A DNA stretch of 64,000 bases from the NCBI RefSeq assembly GCF_008041935.1, contig NZ_VKAC01000013.1, forward strand, positions 62,001 to 126,000, read 5' to 3'. The DNA is from Quadrisphaera setariae. GTDB taxonomy: Bacteria; Actinomycetota; Actinomycetes; Actinomycetales; Quadrisphaeraceae. Made by a program: the position numbers and the translations under genes. This document shows, one piece after another, positions 50,617 through 64,000 of this stretch; positions within the stretch are counted from its first letter, which is position 1; every line of letters begins with the position of its first letter. The notes beneath the pieces were generated by a model. It was not told the origin of the DNA. It saw only the letters and a list, made by a program, of their open reading frames with translations, and ran no database searches.

Positions 50617-51006
50617 GTGGCACGCGTCAAGCGGGCAGTCAACGCCCAGAAGAAGCGCCGCACCGTCCTCGAGCGCGCCAGCGGCTACCGCGGCCAGCGC
50701 TCGCGGCTCTACCGCAAGGCGAAGGAGCAGGTCACCCACTCCCTCGTCTACGCCTACCGCGACCGCCGCGCCCGCAAGGGCGACTTCCGCCGCCTGTGGA
50801 TCCAGCGCATCAACGCTGCGGTCCGCGACAACGGCATGACCTACAACCGCTTCATCCAGGGCCTCAAGGCCGCGGGTGTCGAGGTCGACCGCCGCATGCT
50901 GGCCGAGCTCGCCGTGAGCGACCCGGCCGCCTTCACCGCGCTGGTGGGCACGGCTCGCGCCGCCCTCCCCGCGGACACCTCGGCCCCCGCCGCCTCGGCG
51001 GCCTGA
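50617..51006 (+). CDS. rplT: 50S ribosomal protein L20
   Basis: 129 aa. L20 nucleates 50S assembly and often represses its own operon. [58 protein letters not shown] and [24 protein letters not shown] are all standard. An Ala-rich C-terminal tail of a few residues is extra. GTG start with AGGAG upstream. Confidence 0.97.
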   Translation: MARVKRAVNAQKKRRTVLERASGYRGQRSRLYRKAKEQVTHSLVYAYRDRRARKGDFRRLWIQRINAAVRDNGMTYNRFIQGLKAAGVEVDRRMLAELAVSDPAAFTALVGTARAALPADTSAPAASAA

Positions 51007-51039
51007 GACCGGTCCGGCAGCGGGGGCGTGGGCAGCAGC

Positions 51040-52083
51040 ATGAGCACCGGGTCGGTCGACCACCGGCCCGGTGCCCGCACCTCCGCGGCTCCGGCTGCGG
51101 CGGCGGGGCTGCTGGCCAACCCCCGCGCTGACCGCGTCAGGGCGCTGGCGCGCCTCGCGACCCCCGCGGGTCGCTCGCGCGCCGGCTCCTTCCTGGCGGA
51201 GGGCCCCCAGGCCGTCCGCGAGGCCCTCAGCGCCCCGGCACCCCACCGGGTGCGCACGGTCGTGGCCACGGCCGCGGCGCTGCAGCGCCACCCCGAGCTC
51301 GGCCCCGGCGCCCACCGCGCCGGGGCCGAGCTGCTGGAGTGCACCGACGAGGTCCTCGCCGTCCTGTCCGGCACCCGCACGCCCCAGGGCGTCGTGGCCG
51401 TCTGCGACGCCGTGCGACCGGCTCTGGAGGACGTGCTGGACGGCGGCCCCCCGGCGCTCGTGGCGCTGATGGCGCGCGTGCAGGACCCGGGCAACGCGGG
51501 CACGGTGGTGCGCGTGGCGGACGCAGCGGGCGCCTCGGCGGTCCTCCTCACGAGCGGGAGCGTCGACGTCCACAACCCCAAGGTGGTGCGCTCCACCGCG
51601 GGCAGCCTGTTCCACCTCGACGTCGTCCAGGGCGTCGACCTGGCAGGCGCCGTCGAGCGCCTCCGCGGCGCCGGCGTGGCGGTCCTCGCCACCGACGGCG
51701 TGCCCGGCCGCGGCAGCGCGGACCTGGACGACCTCCTCGACGAGGCCGAGGTCGGCGCGGGCCCCCTGGCGGGCCCGACGGCCTGGCTGTTCGGCAACGA
51801 GGCGAGCGGGCTCGACCCGGCCGAGCGCGAGCTGGCCGACCTCGCCGTCCGCGTGCCGCTGCACGGCCGCGCTGAGAGCCTGAACCTCGCCACCGCAGCC
51901 GCGGTGTGCCTGTACGCCAGCGCCCGCGCCCACCGCCGCCGGCGCTCCGAGGACGCCGCACCGCGGGCCCTCGTCGCTCCCGCAGACACCGTCAGCCACA
52001 CTGGCGCTGTGGAGCACCGCACGTCCCCGCAGCGGGCGAGCGCCGGCGGAGCCTCGGGCACCGGTCCGGTGGCCCATGACTGA
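51040..52083 (+). CDS. SpoU/TrmH-family RNA 2'-O-methyltransferase
   Basis: 347 aa. N-terminal substrate-binding domain from LLANPRADRVRALARLATPAGRSRAGSFLAEG; the SPOUT domain has motifs [30 protein letters not shown] and ESLNLATAAAVCLY with the Asn/Glu residues of TrmH enzymes. It probably methylates a 23S rRNA ribose. About 45 residues after the SPOUT domain are unconserved. ATG at 51040 is chosen (GTG 51028 is also in frame). It overlaps the next gene by 8 nt. The same gene follows rplT in many actinobacteria. Confidence 0.9.
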   Translation: MSTGSVDHRPGARTSAAPAAAAGLLANPRADRVRALARLATPAGRSRAGSFLAEGPQAVREALSAPAPHRVRTVVATAAALQRHPELGPGAHRAGAELLECTDEVLAVLSGTRTPQGVVAVCDAVRPALEDVLDGGPPALVALMARVQDPGNAGTVVRVADAAGASAVLLTSGSVDVHNPKVVRSTAGSLFHLDVVQGVDLAGAVERLRGAGVAVLATDGVPGRGSADLDDLLDEAEVGAGPLAGPTAWLFGNEASGLDPAERELADLAVRVPLHGRAESLNLATAAAVCLYASARAHRRRRSEDAAPRALVAPADTVSHTGAVEHRTSPQRASAGGASGTGPVAHD

Positions 52084-52456
52084 GACGGTGCTGCCGTGCG
52101 GGCCGGAGGCCGCCGGCCAGGCCCGGCGCCTGGTCGCGCAGGCGTGCACCGCCGCCGCGCTGCCCGCCGACGCCTGCGACAGCGCTCTGCTGTGCACCAG
52201 CGAGCTCGTGACCAACGCGATCGTCCACGGCCGCTCGGACGTGAGGCTGTGGATCCGCACCGAGCGCGGGTGGCTGCGCATCGAGGTCGGTGACGACAAC
52301 TCCCGCCACCCCCACCTGCAGCCCGCCGACGACGGCGCGCTCGACGGGCGGGGCCTGTTCATCGTCGACCTGCTCACGACCCGGTGGGGCGTGCGGGACG
52401 ACAGCATCGGCAAGGTCGTCTGGTTCGAGCTGCGCGCTGAACCCGTGATCGGGTGA
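52076..52456 (+). CDS. Anti-sigma-factor-type ATP-binding protein (HATPase_c_2)
   Basis: 126 aa, one GHKL ATPase domain like RsbW/SpoIIAB: ARRLVAQACTAAALPADACDSALLCTSELVTNAIVHGRSD (N box), LRIEVGDDN (G1) and GRGLFIVDLLTTRWGV (G2). This group includes anti-sigma kinases and solitary regulatory ATPases. No sigma factor or antagonist lies nearby, so the target is unknown. It is translationally coupled to the methyltransferase upstream. Confidence 0.85.
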   Translation: MTETVLPCGPEAAGQARRLVAQACTAAALPADACDSALLCTSELVTNAIVHGRSDVRLWIRTERGWLRIEVGDDNSRHPHLQPADDGALDGRGLFIVDLLTTRWGVRDDSIGKVVWFELRAEPVIG

Positions 52457-52526
52457 GCGCGGACCTGCCGGGCACCGAGAGCCTCTGGTCGGTCACCGGG
52501 AGTGACGAAGGCCGGGGTGCAGGCGG

Positions 52527-52532
52527 TACGGT
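52527..52532 (+). promoter_or_regulatory. -10 box of the PAS histidine kinase (leaderless)
   Basis: TACGGT ends 7 nt before the GTG at 52540, within the reading frame of the kinase. Confidence 0.45.
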
Positions 52533-52539
52533 CGGCGGC

Positions 52540-53727
52540 GTGGACGCCGCGCAGGGGCTGCTGGAGGATCTGCCGGACGGCGTCGTCGTCGTCGGCTCCG
52601 ACGGCCGCGTGCAGCTGGTCAACGCCGGCGCCGAGCGCTGCACCGGCATACCCCGCGAGCAGCTGCTGGGCCGTGACGTCCGCACCGCGCTCCCGCTGCA
52701 GGACACGACCGGCCGCGACTGGTGGTCGATGACCGACCCGTTCTCGGGGCTGGCCACCCGCACGGGCCACCGCGAGCGGCTGCTCGTGCTGCCAGGCGAG
52801 CACGAGGTCCTGGTCACCGCCCGCTACGTGCGTCCCGCGCGGAGCGCCCCCGTCCAGCGGGTGGTGCTGCAGCTGCGTGACACCGAGGCCCGCCGCCGCC
52901 TCGAGAACGACCACGCCGGCCTCATCTCCACCGTCGCCCACGAGCTCCGCTCGCCCCTGACGTCGGTGAAGGGGTTCACGTCCACGCTGCTGCGCCGCTG
53001 GGAGCGCCTCTCGGACGCGCAGAAGCGCCTCATGCTCGAGACGGTCGAGGCCGACGCCGACCGCGTCACCCGCCTCATCGCCGAGCTCCTCGACATCTCC
53101 CGCATGGACGCCGGCCGCCTCGAGGTCAAGCGCCAGGTGGTCGACCTGGCGGGCCTGGTGCGCGGTCAGGTGGAGCGCATGGTGGCCACGGGCCAGCCGG
53201 CCGAGCGGTTCCGGGTGGCCATCGCCTCCCCGCTGCCGGAGGTGTGGGCCGACCCCGACCGCCTCGAGCAGGTGGTGAGCAACCTCGTCGGCAACGCCGT
53301 GCGCCACGGCGCCGGGCAGATCGACATCTCCGTCACGCCCGACCCGGACGGCGACGGCGTGGCCGTGGTCGTCGACGACGAGGGCGAGGGCATCCCCGCC
53401 GAGCACCTCGGCGTGGTCTTCACCAAGTTCTGGCGCGGGTCGCGCCGGGGCGGCACCGGGCTCGGCCTGTACGTGGTGCGGGGTCTGGTGGACGCCCACG
53501 GCGGGCGCATCACGGTGAGCGCGGCCCCCTCCGGCGGTGCCCGGTTCCGCTTCACGCTGCCCGCGGCCGTGCCCGACTTCGTGCAGCTGCCCGGCACGCC
53601 GCTGCTCGACCGGCGCTCCGGCGCCGAGCGCCGCCAGGTGCGGCTCGCCCTGCCCGACGGCGTCGACGAGCGCGGCGCAGCCGCGCCGGCTCCCGCGGCG
53701 GTGGACGCGGCCGAGCGCCGCAGCTGA
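52540..53727 (+). CDS. PAS-domain sensor histidine kinase
   Basis: 395 aa from GTG 52540; a GTG at 52453 that overlaps the previous stop would add 29 unconserved residues. A PAS domain (about 8-118: LLEDLPDGVVVVGSDGRVQLVNAGAERCTG) is followed by HisKA with His134 in LISTVAHELRSPLTSVKGF and HATPase motifs VVSNLVGNAVRHG, VVDDEGEGIP and GGTGLGLYVVRGL. There is no membrane segment, so it is a cytoplasmic kinase. No response regulator is adjacent, making it an orphan. The C-terminal 50 residues are low-complexity. Confidence 0.88.
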   Translation: MDAAQGLLEDLPDGVVVVGSDGRVQLVNAGAERCTGIPREQLLGRDVRTALPLQDTTGRDWWSMTDPFSGLATRTGHRERLLVLPGEHEVLVTARYVRPARSAPVQRVVLQLRDTEARRRLENDHAGLISTVAHELRSPLTSVKGFTSTLLRRWERLSDAQKRLMLETVEADADRVTRLIAELLDISRMDAGRLEVKRQVVDLAGLVRGQVERMVATGQPAERFRVAIASPLPEVWADPDRLEQVVSNLVGNAVRHGAGQIDISVTPDPDGDGVAVVVDDEGEGIPAEHLGVVFTKFWRGSRRGGTGLGLYVVRGLVDAHGGRITVSAAPSGGARFRFTLPAAVPDFVQLPGTPLLDRRSGAERRQVRLALPDGVDERGAAAPAPAAVDAAERRS

Positions 53728-54866
<1,139 letters not shown>

Positions 54867-54867
<1 letters not shown>

Positions 54868-57509
54868 TGCGCGCGCCGCTGAGCTGGCTGCGCGAGTGGG
54901 TCGACGTCCCCGCCGACGCCACCGGGGAGCAGGTCGCCGCCGCGCTGGTGCGCGTGGGCCTGGAGGAGGAGGGCCTGCACGGCGGCGACGTCGTCGGGCC
55001 GGTCGTCGTGGGCCGCGTGCTGTCCCTGGCCCCCGAGCCGCAGAAGAACGGCAAGACCATCAACTGGTGCTCGGTCGACACCGGCGAGCTCGCCCGCGGC
55101 GAGGACCCCCGGGGCGTCGTCTGCGGAGCGCACAACTTCTCCGCCGGAGACCTCGTCGTCGTCGCCACGCCGGGGGCGGTCCTGCCCGGCCCGTTCCCCA
55201 TCGCCGCTCGGAAGACCTACGGGCACGTCTCCGACGGCATGATCTGCTCCGCCCGCGAGCTGGGCCTCGGTGAGGACCACGACGGCATCATCGTGCTCTC
55301 GCGCCTCCTGGGTGACGTCGCCGCGTCGCAGCTGGAGCCCGGCCAGGACGCCCTCGCGCTGCTCGGGCTCACCGAGGAGGTCGTCGAGGTCAACGTCACG
55401 CCCGACCGCGGCTACTGCTTCAGCGTGCGCGGCCTGGCCCGCGAGTACGCGCACGGCGCCGGCCTCGACGTGGCGACCGCCTTCCGCGATCCCGCCGCCG
55501 TCGACGTGCCCGCCGCCGCCGGCGGCTCCGGCTCGGCGCAGGGCCACGGCGTCGAGCTGCGCGACGACGCCCCCGTCCACGGCGCTCCGGGGTGCACCCG
55601 GTTCGTGACGCGCGTCGTGCGCGGCGTCGACCCCACGGCCCCGTCGCCGTTCTGGCTGCAGCGCCGCCTGCAGCAGGCCGGCATGCGGCCGATCTCCCTG
55701 GCCGTCGACGTCACCAACCACGTGATGCTCGAGCTGGGCCAGCCGCTGCACGCCTACGACCTCGCCACCGTCGACGGCCCGCTCGTCGTGCGCCGCGCGC
55801 GCCCGGGGGAGCGGCTCGTGACGCTGGACGGCATCGACAGGAAGCTCGACCCGGAGGACCTCCTCATCACCGACGGACCCGACGGCGCGCGCGCCGTCGG
55901 GCTCGCGGGCGTCATGGGCGGACGCGACACCGAGGTCACGACGTCGACGCGCGACGTGCTCGTCGAGGCCGCCCGCTTCGACCCGGTCACCATCGCGCGC
56001 ACCGCCCGGCGCCACAAGCTGCCCAGCGAGGCCAGCCGCCGCTTCGAGCGGGGCGTCGACACCGCGCTGCAGGCCGCCGCCGCCGAGCTGGCGGTCCGCC
56101 TGCTCGTGGAGCACGGCGGGGGGACGGCCGACGACGCCGCCACCGAGGTCGTCGCGCCCGAGGCCGTCGTGCGGCCGGCGGCGATCGCGCTGCCGGTCGA
56201 CCTGCCGTCCCGCCTGTCGGGCGTGCCCGCCGACCAGCTCGGCGCCGCGCGGGTGACCGAGCTGCTGGAGCAGGTCGGCTGCGCCGTGTCGCCGTCGGGC
56301 TCCGCGGACGCCCGAGGCTCCCTCGACGATGGCGCGCTGCAGGTGGTCCCGCCGACGTGGCGGCCCGACCTCGCGCAGCCGGTCGACCTCGTCGAGGAGG
56401 TCGTGCGCCTGCACGGCTACGAGGCGATCCCGTCCGAGCTGCCGCCGGCGCCGCCGGGCCGGGGTCTGACCACCGGGCAGCGCCTGCGCCGCCGTGCGGC
56501 CGACGCCCTCGCGGCCGGTGGGTTCGTGGAGGTGCGGTCCTACCCGTTCACCTCCGTCGGGCGCAGCGACGAGCTGGGCCTGCCCGCCGACGACCCGCGG
56601 CGCACCGCGCTGCGCCTGGCCAACCCGCTGTCCGACGAGCAGCCGCTGCTGCGCACCAGCGTGCTGGCCACGCTGCTCGACGTGCTGCGGCGCAACACCT
56701 CGCGCGGTGCCGTGGACGTGGCGCTGTTCGAGCTCGGCGCCGTGGTCAACCCGGTCGCGGGTGCCCCGGCGGCGACGCGCCTGCCGGTCGACCACCGCCC
56801 CACCGAGCCCGAGCTGGCCGGGCTGCTCGCCGCGGTGCCGCCCCAGCCCGTGCACGTGGCGGGGGTCCTGGCCGGGCGGGCTGAGCCCGAGGGCTGGTGG
56901 GGCGCCGGTCGGGTGGCCGACGCCGCTGACGCGGTGGCCGCCGCGCAGCTCGTGGCGCAGGCGCTGCGCGTGGAGCTGGTGGTGGCCGCCGGTGCGCTCG
57001 CGCCGTGGCACCCGGGCCGCTGCGCGCAGCTCTCGCTGCCCTCGTCCGAGGACGGGGCGCCCGGCGCGGTCGTGGGGCACGCCGGCGAGCTGCACCCCGC
57101 CGTCGTCGCCGCGCTGGGGCTGCCGCCCCGCGCGGTCGCCTTCGAGCTCGACCTCGACGCCCTCGTCGCCGCCGCCCCGGAGCTGGTGCCCGCGCCGCGG
57201 CTGTCGCCGTTCCCGCCCAGCAAGGAGGACGTGGCGCTCGTCGTCGACACCTCCGTGCCCGCCGAGGCGGTCCGGCAGGCGCTGCTCGCCGGTGCCGCCG
57301 GCGCCGGCCACGCCGACCTCGTCGAGGAGGTGCGCCTCTTCGACGTCTACACCGGCGCTCCCGTGCCGGAGGGACACCGCTCGCTGGCGTTCTCGCTGCG
57401 GCTGCGCGCGCTGGACCGCACGCTCACCGCAGCGGACGCCGCCGCGGTGCGCGAGGCCGCCGTCGCCGAGGCGGTCCGCCGCCACGGCGCCGTGCTGCGC
57501 GGCGCATGA
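54867..57509 (+). CDS. pheT: Phenylalanine-tRNA ligase beta subunit
   Basis: 880 aa. Domains in order: B1 (MRAPLSWLREWVDVPADATGEQVAAAL), EMAP/OB-like tRNA-binding domain (VVVGRVLSLAPEPQKNGKTINWCSVDTG; VCGAHNFSAGDLVVVATPGAVLPG), B3/4 editing domain (RFVTRVVRGVD; ITDGPDGARAVGLAGVMGG), B5 (LPVDLPSRLSGVPADQLGAARVTELLEQVG), class II-like core, and the C-terminal anticodon domain (LSPFPPSKEDVALVVDTSVPAE; FSLRLRALDRTLTAAD). Slightly longer than usual (800-850) because of Ala/Pro-rich insertions. Confidence 0.97.
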
Positions 57510-58339
57510 GCACCCCGTCGCCCTCCGCGCCCAGCCGGGTCGCGCTCGTCACGGGTGCGACCAGCGGCATCGGGCGCGGCCTCGCCGAGGCGCTCGGCGC
57601 TGCCGGGCTCTCAGTGGGGCTGCTCGGCCGTGACGGGGAGCGGCTCGCCGAGGCCCTGCAGGCCGTGCGGCGCACCGGCGCGCGGGCTGCCGCCGTGCCC
57701 GCCGACGTCGTCGACCTGCCCGCTCTCCAGCAGGCGGTCGACCACCTGGAGTCCCAGCTCGGCCCGACGGACCTGCTCGTCTCGGCTGCGGGGATCATCG
57801 AGGCGAGCGAGGTGCCCGTGTGGGAGGCCGACCCCGCGGAGTGGCGGCGCGTCGTCGACGTCGACCTCGTCGGCGCGTTCCACGCGGTCCGCGCGGTGGT
57901 GCCCGGCATGGTCGCGCGCGGCAGGGGCCGGGTCGTCCACCTCGACTCCGGAGCCGGCGTCAAGGACTCGCCCGTCTACTCGGCCTACAACGCGGCCAAG
58001 GCGGGGCTCTTCCGCCTGGGCGGCAACCTCCACGCTGCCGGCGCCGCGCACGGGATCTCGGTGCTGGAGCTCGCGCCCGGCGTCGTGCAGACGCCGATGA
58101 CCATGGCGATGGCCGCCCACGAGCAGCGCCGCCAGCGCGGCGAGTGGACCTCCCAGGCCGAGGTGGACGCCCTCGCCGTGGCCTTCGCCCGCGGCGACCT
58201 CGACGCCTACTCGGGCCGCATGGTCCGCGCGGGCGTCGACACCCCCGCCTCGCTCGCCGAGCGCGCCGCAGCAGGGCTCGACGACGACGACCGCCGCCTG
58301 CGGCTGCGCCCCTGGGGCGGTGGCGACCCCCTGCGCTGA
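57506..58339 (+). CDS. Short-chain dehydrogenase/reductase
   Basis: 277 aa. Rossmann motif VALVTGATSGIGRGLAEALG, active Ser in VHLDSGAGVKDSPVYSAYNAAKAG with the YxxxK catalytic pair (Tyr-Asn-Ala-Ala-Lys), and NAG-like element VSAAGIIEASE, in which the usual NAG is SAAG. Substrate unknown. It overlaps pheT by 4 nt and so is co-translated with a housekeeping gene, although it is unrelated in function. The C-terminal 60 residues are divergent. Confidence 0.88.
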   Translation: MSTPSPSAPSRVALVTGATSGIGRGLAEALGAAGLSVGLLGRDGERLAEALQAVRRTGARAAAVPADVVDLPALQQAVDHLESQLGPTDLLVSAAGIIEASEVPVWEADPAEWRRVVDVDLVGAFHAVRAVVPGMVARGRGRVVHLDSGAGVKDSPVYSAYNAAKAGLFRLGGNLHAAGAAHGISVLELAPGVVQTPMTMAMAAHEQRRQRGEWTSQAEVDALAVAFARGDLDAYSGRMVRAGVDTPASLAERAAAGLDDDDRRLRLRPWGGGDPLR

Positions 58340-58372
58340 CGCGCCGCGCGGACCTGGCGATCGGAGACCGTC

Positions 58373-59847
<1,475 letters not shown>

Positions 59848-59851
<4 letters not shown>

Positions 59852-61035
59852 GCACGACCAGCAGCACCGGGGTGACCGCCCCGCAGGGCTTCCGCGCAGC
59901 GGGCACCACCGCCGGCCTCAAGGCCAGCGGGAAGCCCGACCTGGCCCTCGTGGTCAACGACGGTCCCCGCCACGACGCCGCCGTCGTCCTCACGTCCAAC
60001 CGCGTGCAGGCCGCCCCCGTGAAGTGGACCCGCCAGGCCCTGTCCGACGGGCGCTGCGACGCGGTGGTCCTCAACTCCGGCGGCGCGAACGCCTGCACCG
60101 GAGCGCCCGGCTTCGTCGACACCCACACCACCGCCGAGGCCGTCGCCGAGGCCCTCGGGGTCGGCGCTGCCGACGTCGCCGTCTGCTCCACCGGTCTCAT
60201 CGGCGAGCGCCTGCCGATGGTGGAGCTGCTCGCCGGGGTGAGCGCCGCGGCCACCGCTCTCGACGGCTCCGCCGCTGAGGGCGGCGCCGACGCGGCCACC
60301 GCCATCATGACCACCGACACGGTCTCCAAGCAGGCCGTCGCTCACGGGCCCCAGGGCAGCGGCTGGACCGTCGGCGGCATGGCCAAGGGCGCGGGCATGC
60401 TCGCGCCCGGCCTGGCGACGATGCTCGTGGTGCTCACCACCGACGCCGTCGCCGAGCCGGCCGCGCTCGACGCCGCCCTGCGCGCCGCCACCCGGGTCAC
60501 CTTCGACCGCGTCGACTCCGACGGCTGCATGTCCACCAACGACACCGTGCTGCTGCTCTCCTCAGGCGCCTCCGGTGTGACGCCCACCGCCGAGGAGCTG
60601 CGCGAGGCCGTCACCGCCGTGTGCGCCGACCTGGCCCGCCAGCTGGTCGCCGACGCCGAGGGCGCCAGCCACGACATCGCCGTGGAGGTGGTCGGCGCGG
60701 CCAGCGAGGACGAAGCCGTCACCGTGGCGCGGGCCGTGACCCGGTCCAACCTCTTCAAGGCCGCGATCTTCGGCAACGACCCGAACTGGGGCCGCGTGCT
60801 CGCCGCCGTCGGCACCACCGACGCCGCGTTCGACCCCGACGCCCTCGACGTCTCCTTCAACGGCGTCCAGGTCTGCCGCGCCGGCGGCGTCGGCGACCCC
60901 CGCGAGGGCGTCGACCTCTCCGGGCGCGAGGTGCGCATCGTCGTCGACCTGCACGCCGGCCCGGCCACCGCCACCGTGTGGACCAACGACCTCACGCACG
61001 ACTACGTGCACGAGAACAGCGCGTACTCCTCATGA
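59848..61035 (+). CDS. argJ: Bifunctional ornithine acetyltransferase / N-acetylglutamate synthase
   Basis: 395 aa. ArgJ cycles the acetyl group from N-acetylornithine to glutamate. [24 protein letters not shown] at the start, the autoprocessing site AAIMTTDT-like [11 protein letters not shown] with the Thr nucleophile, [38 protein letters not shown] and [15 protein letters not shown] are all typical. A full-length copy. Overlaps argB by 4 nt. Confidence 0.97.
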
Positions 61036-61924
61036 GCGAGGTCAGCCAGGACCTGCGCCTCGTCAGCGCCGTCGACAAGGCCGCCGTCCTCGTCGAGGCG
61101 CTGCCGTACCTGCAGCAGTTCCACGGCTCGCTGGTGGTGGTGAAGTACGGCGGCAACGCCATGGTCGACGAGTCCCTGACCCGCGCCTTCGCCGCCGACG
61201 TCAACTTCCTGCGCCTGGCCGGGCTGCGCCCCGTCGTCGTCCACGGCGGCGGCCCGCAGATCTCCCGCATGCTCAAGCGCCTCAACATCGAGTCCGAGTT
61301 CCGCGGCGGTCTGCGCGTCACCACGCCCGAGGTCATGGACGTGGTGCGCATGGTGCTCACCGGTTCGGTCGGCCGCGAGCTGGTCGGCCTGCTCAACGCC
61401 TCCGGCCCGCACGCCGTCGGCCTGAGCGGGGAGGACGCCGGCCTGTTCACCGCCCGCAGACGTCACGCGGTGGTCGACGGAGAGCCGGTGGACGTGGGAC
61501 TGGTCGGCGACGTCGTCGCGGTCGACCCGCGCGCCGTCCAGGACCTCCTCGACGCCGGCCGCATCCCCGTGGTCGCCACCGTGGCACCCGAGGAGGACGG
61601 CGACGGCGTGCTCAACGTCAACGCCGACACCGCAGCCGCCGCGCTCGCGGTGGCCCTGGGGGCCCGCAAGCTCGTGGTCCTCACCGACGTCGAGGGTCTG
61701 TACGCCGACTGGCCGGACCGGTCCTCCCTGATCTCCGAGATCGGCGCCGCCGACCTCGAGCAGCTGCTGCCGACCCTGGAGTCCGGGATGGTGCCCAAGA
61801 TGGAGGCCTGCCTGCGGGCGGTGCGCGGTGGCGTCTCCGCCGCGCACGTCGTGGACGGGCGCGTGCCGCACACCCTGCTGGTGGAGGTCTTCACCGACTC
61901 CGGCGTGGGGACGATGGTGCTGCC

Positions 61925-61928
<4 letters not shown>
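61032..61928 (+). CDS. argB: Acetylglutamate kinase
   Basis: 298 aa amino-acid kinase. [15 protein letters not shown] at the phosphate-binding end, [63 protein letters not shown] and [16 protein letters not shown] identify ArgB. The N-terminal helix ([17 protein letters not shown]) of arginine-sensitive hexameric enzymes is present, so feedback inhibition by arginine is likely. Overlaps argD by 4 nt. Confidence 0.97.

Positions 61929-64000
<2,072 letters not shown>

Overview
The window is a gene-dense chromosomal stretch of a very high-GC (over 70 %) actinobacterium. Evidence: strong G/C bias at third codon positions, many GTG starts, 4-nt ATGA/GTGA gene overlaps, a bifunctional PriA instead of separate HisA and TrpF, and promoters that place a TANNNT-type -10 box 5-8 nt before the start codon (leaderless mRNAs). 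Gene content and order fit the Kineosporiales/Micrococcales side of the phylum, but the genus cannot be fixed from sequence alone. I see no tRNA, rRNA, phage, transposase, CRISPR array or origin.

Layout. 0-7.6 kb: mixed accessory genes (XRE regulator plus membrane protein; a P-loop kinase/acetyltransferase fusion; a divergent pair of operons, FAD oxidoreductase-methyltransferase against nitrilase-XRE/cupin regulator; a DUF3626 protein; a DUF2127 membrane protein). 7.7-11.9 kb: hisC-hisB, a hypothetical gene and two tandem LysR paralogues. 11.9-15.2 kb (minus strand): acyl-CoA dehydrogenase, class III CoA-transferase and enoyl-CoA hydratase, resembling a glutarate or dicarboxylate catabolic operon. 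15.4-20 kb: potassium channel, YagU-like protein, DUF427 protein, then a glycogenin-like glycosyltransferase and an aldonolactone-oxidase-like flavoprotein. 20.2-28.8 kb: hisH, a TetR/APC permease/amidohydrolase unit, a lipoprotein, a DUF2252 protein, priA and an SseB-like gene. 28.9-33.8 kb: luciferase-like oxidoreductase with a GH13 enzyme, nucleotidyltransferase, zinc ribbon, phosphatase, ferritin. 33.8-37.5 kb: a coupled ABC exporter/histidine kinase/response regulator operon. 37.8-39.3 kb: SRPBCC protein and a DUF2975/XRE pair. 39.4-45.6 kb: a complete fructose PTS locus (fruR-fruK-fruA-ptsH, with ptsI divergent). 45.7-48.4 kb: HrpB-type helicase.

48.4-64 kb is a conserved housekeeping block: a DUF1844 gene, infC-rpmI-rplT, an rRNA methyltransferase, an anti-sigma-type ATPase, a PAS histidine kinase, pheS-pheT, an SDR gene, and the arginine operon argC-[ACT protein]-argJ-argB-argD-argF, which runs off the right edge.

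The most interesting observations are: (1) infC starting at AUC, with about 230 extra residues including DNA-level tandem repeats that encode an RGG/YRGGDR-rich tail; (2) a CASTOR-type ACT-domain protein embedded in the arginine operon, whose promoter carries an ARG-box-like palindrome; (3) about twenty genes with leaderless promoter geometry; (4) at least five sequence-distinct families of intergenic palindromes, two of them arranged at 41-42 bp periodicity; (5) three candidate operators in regulator or operon control regions.
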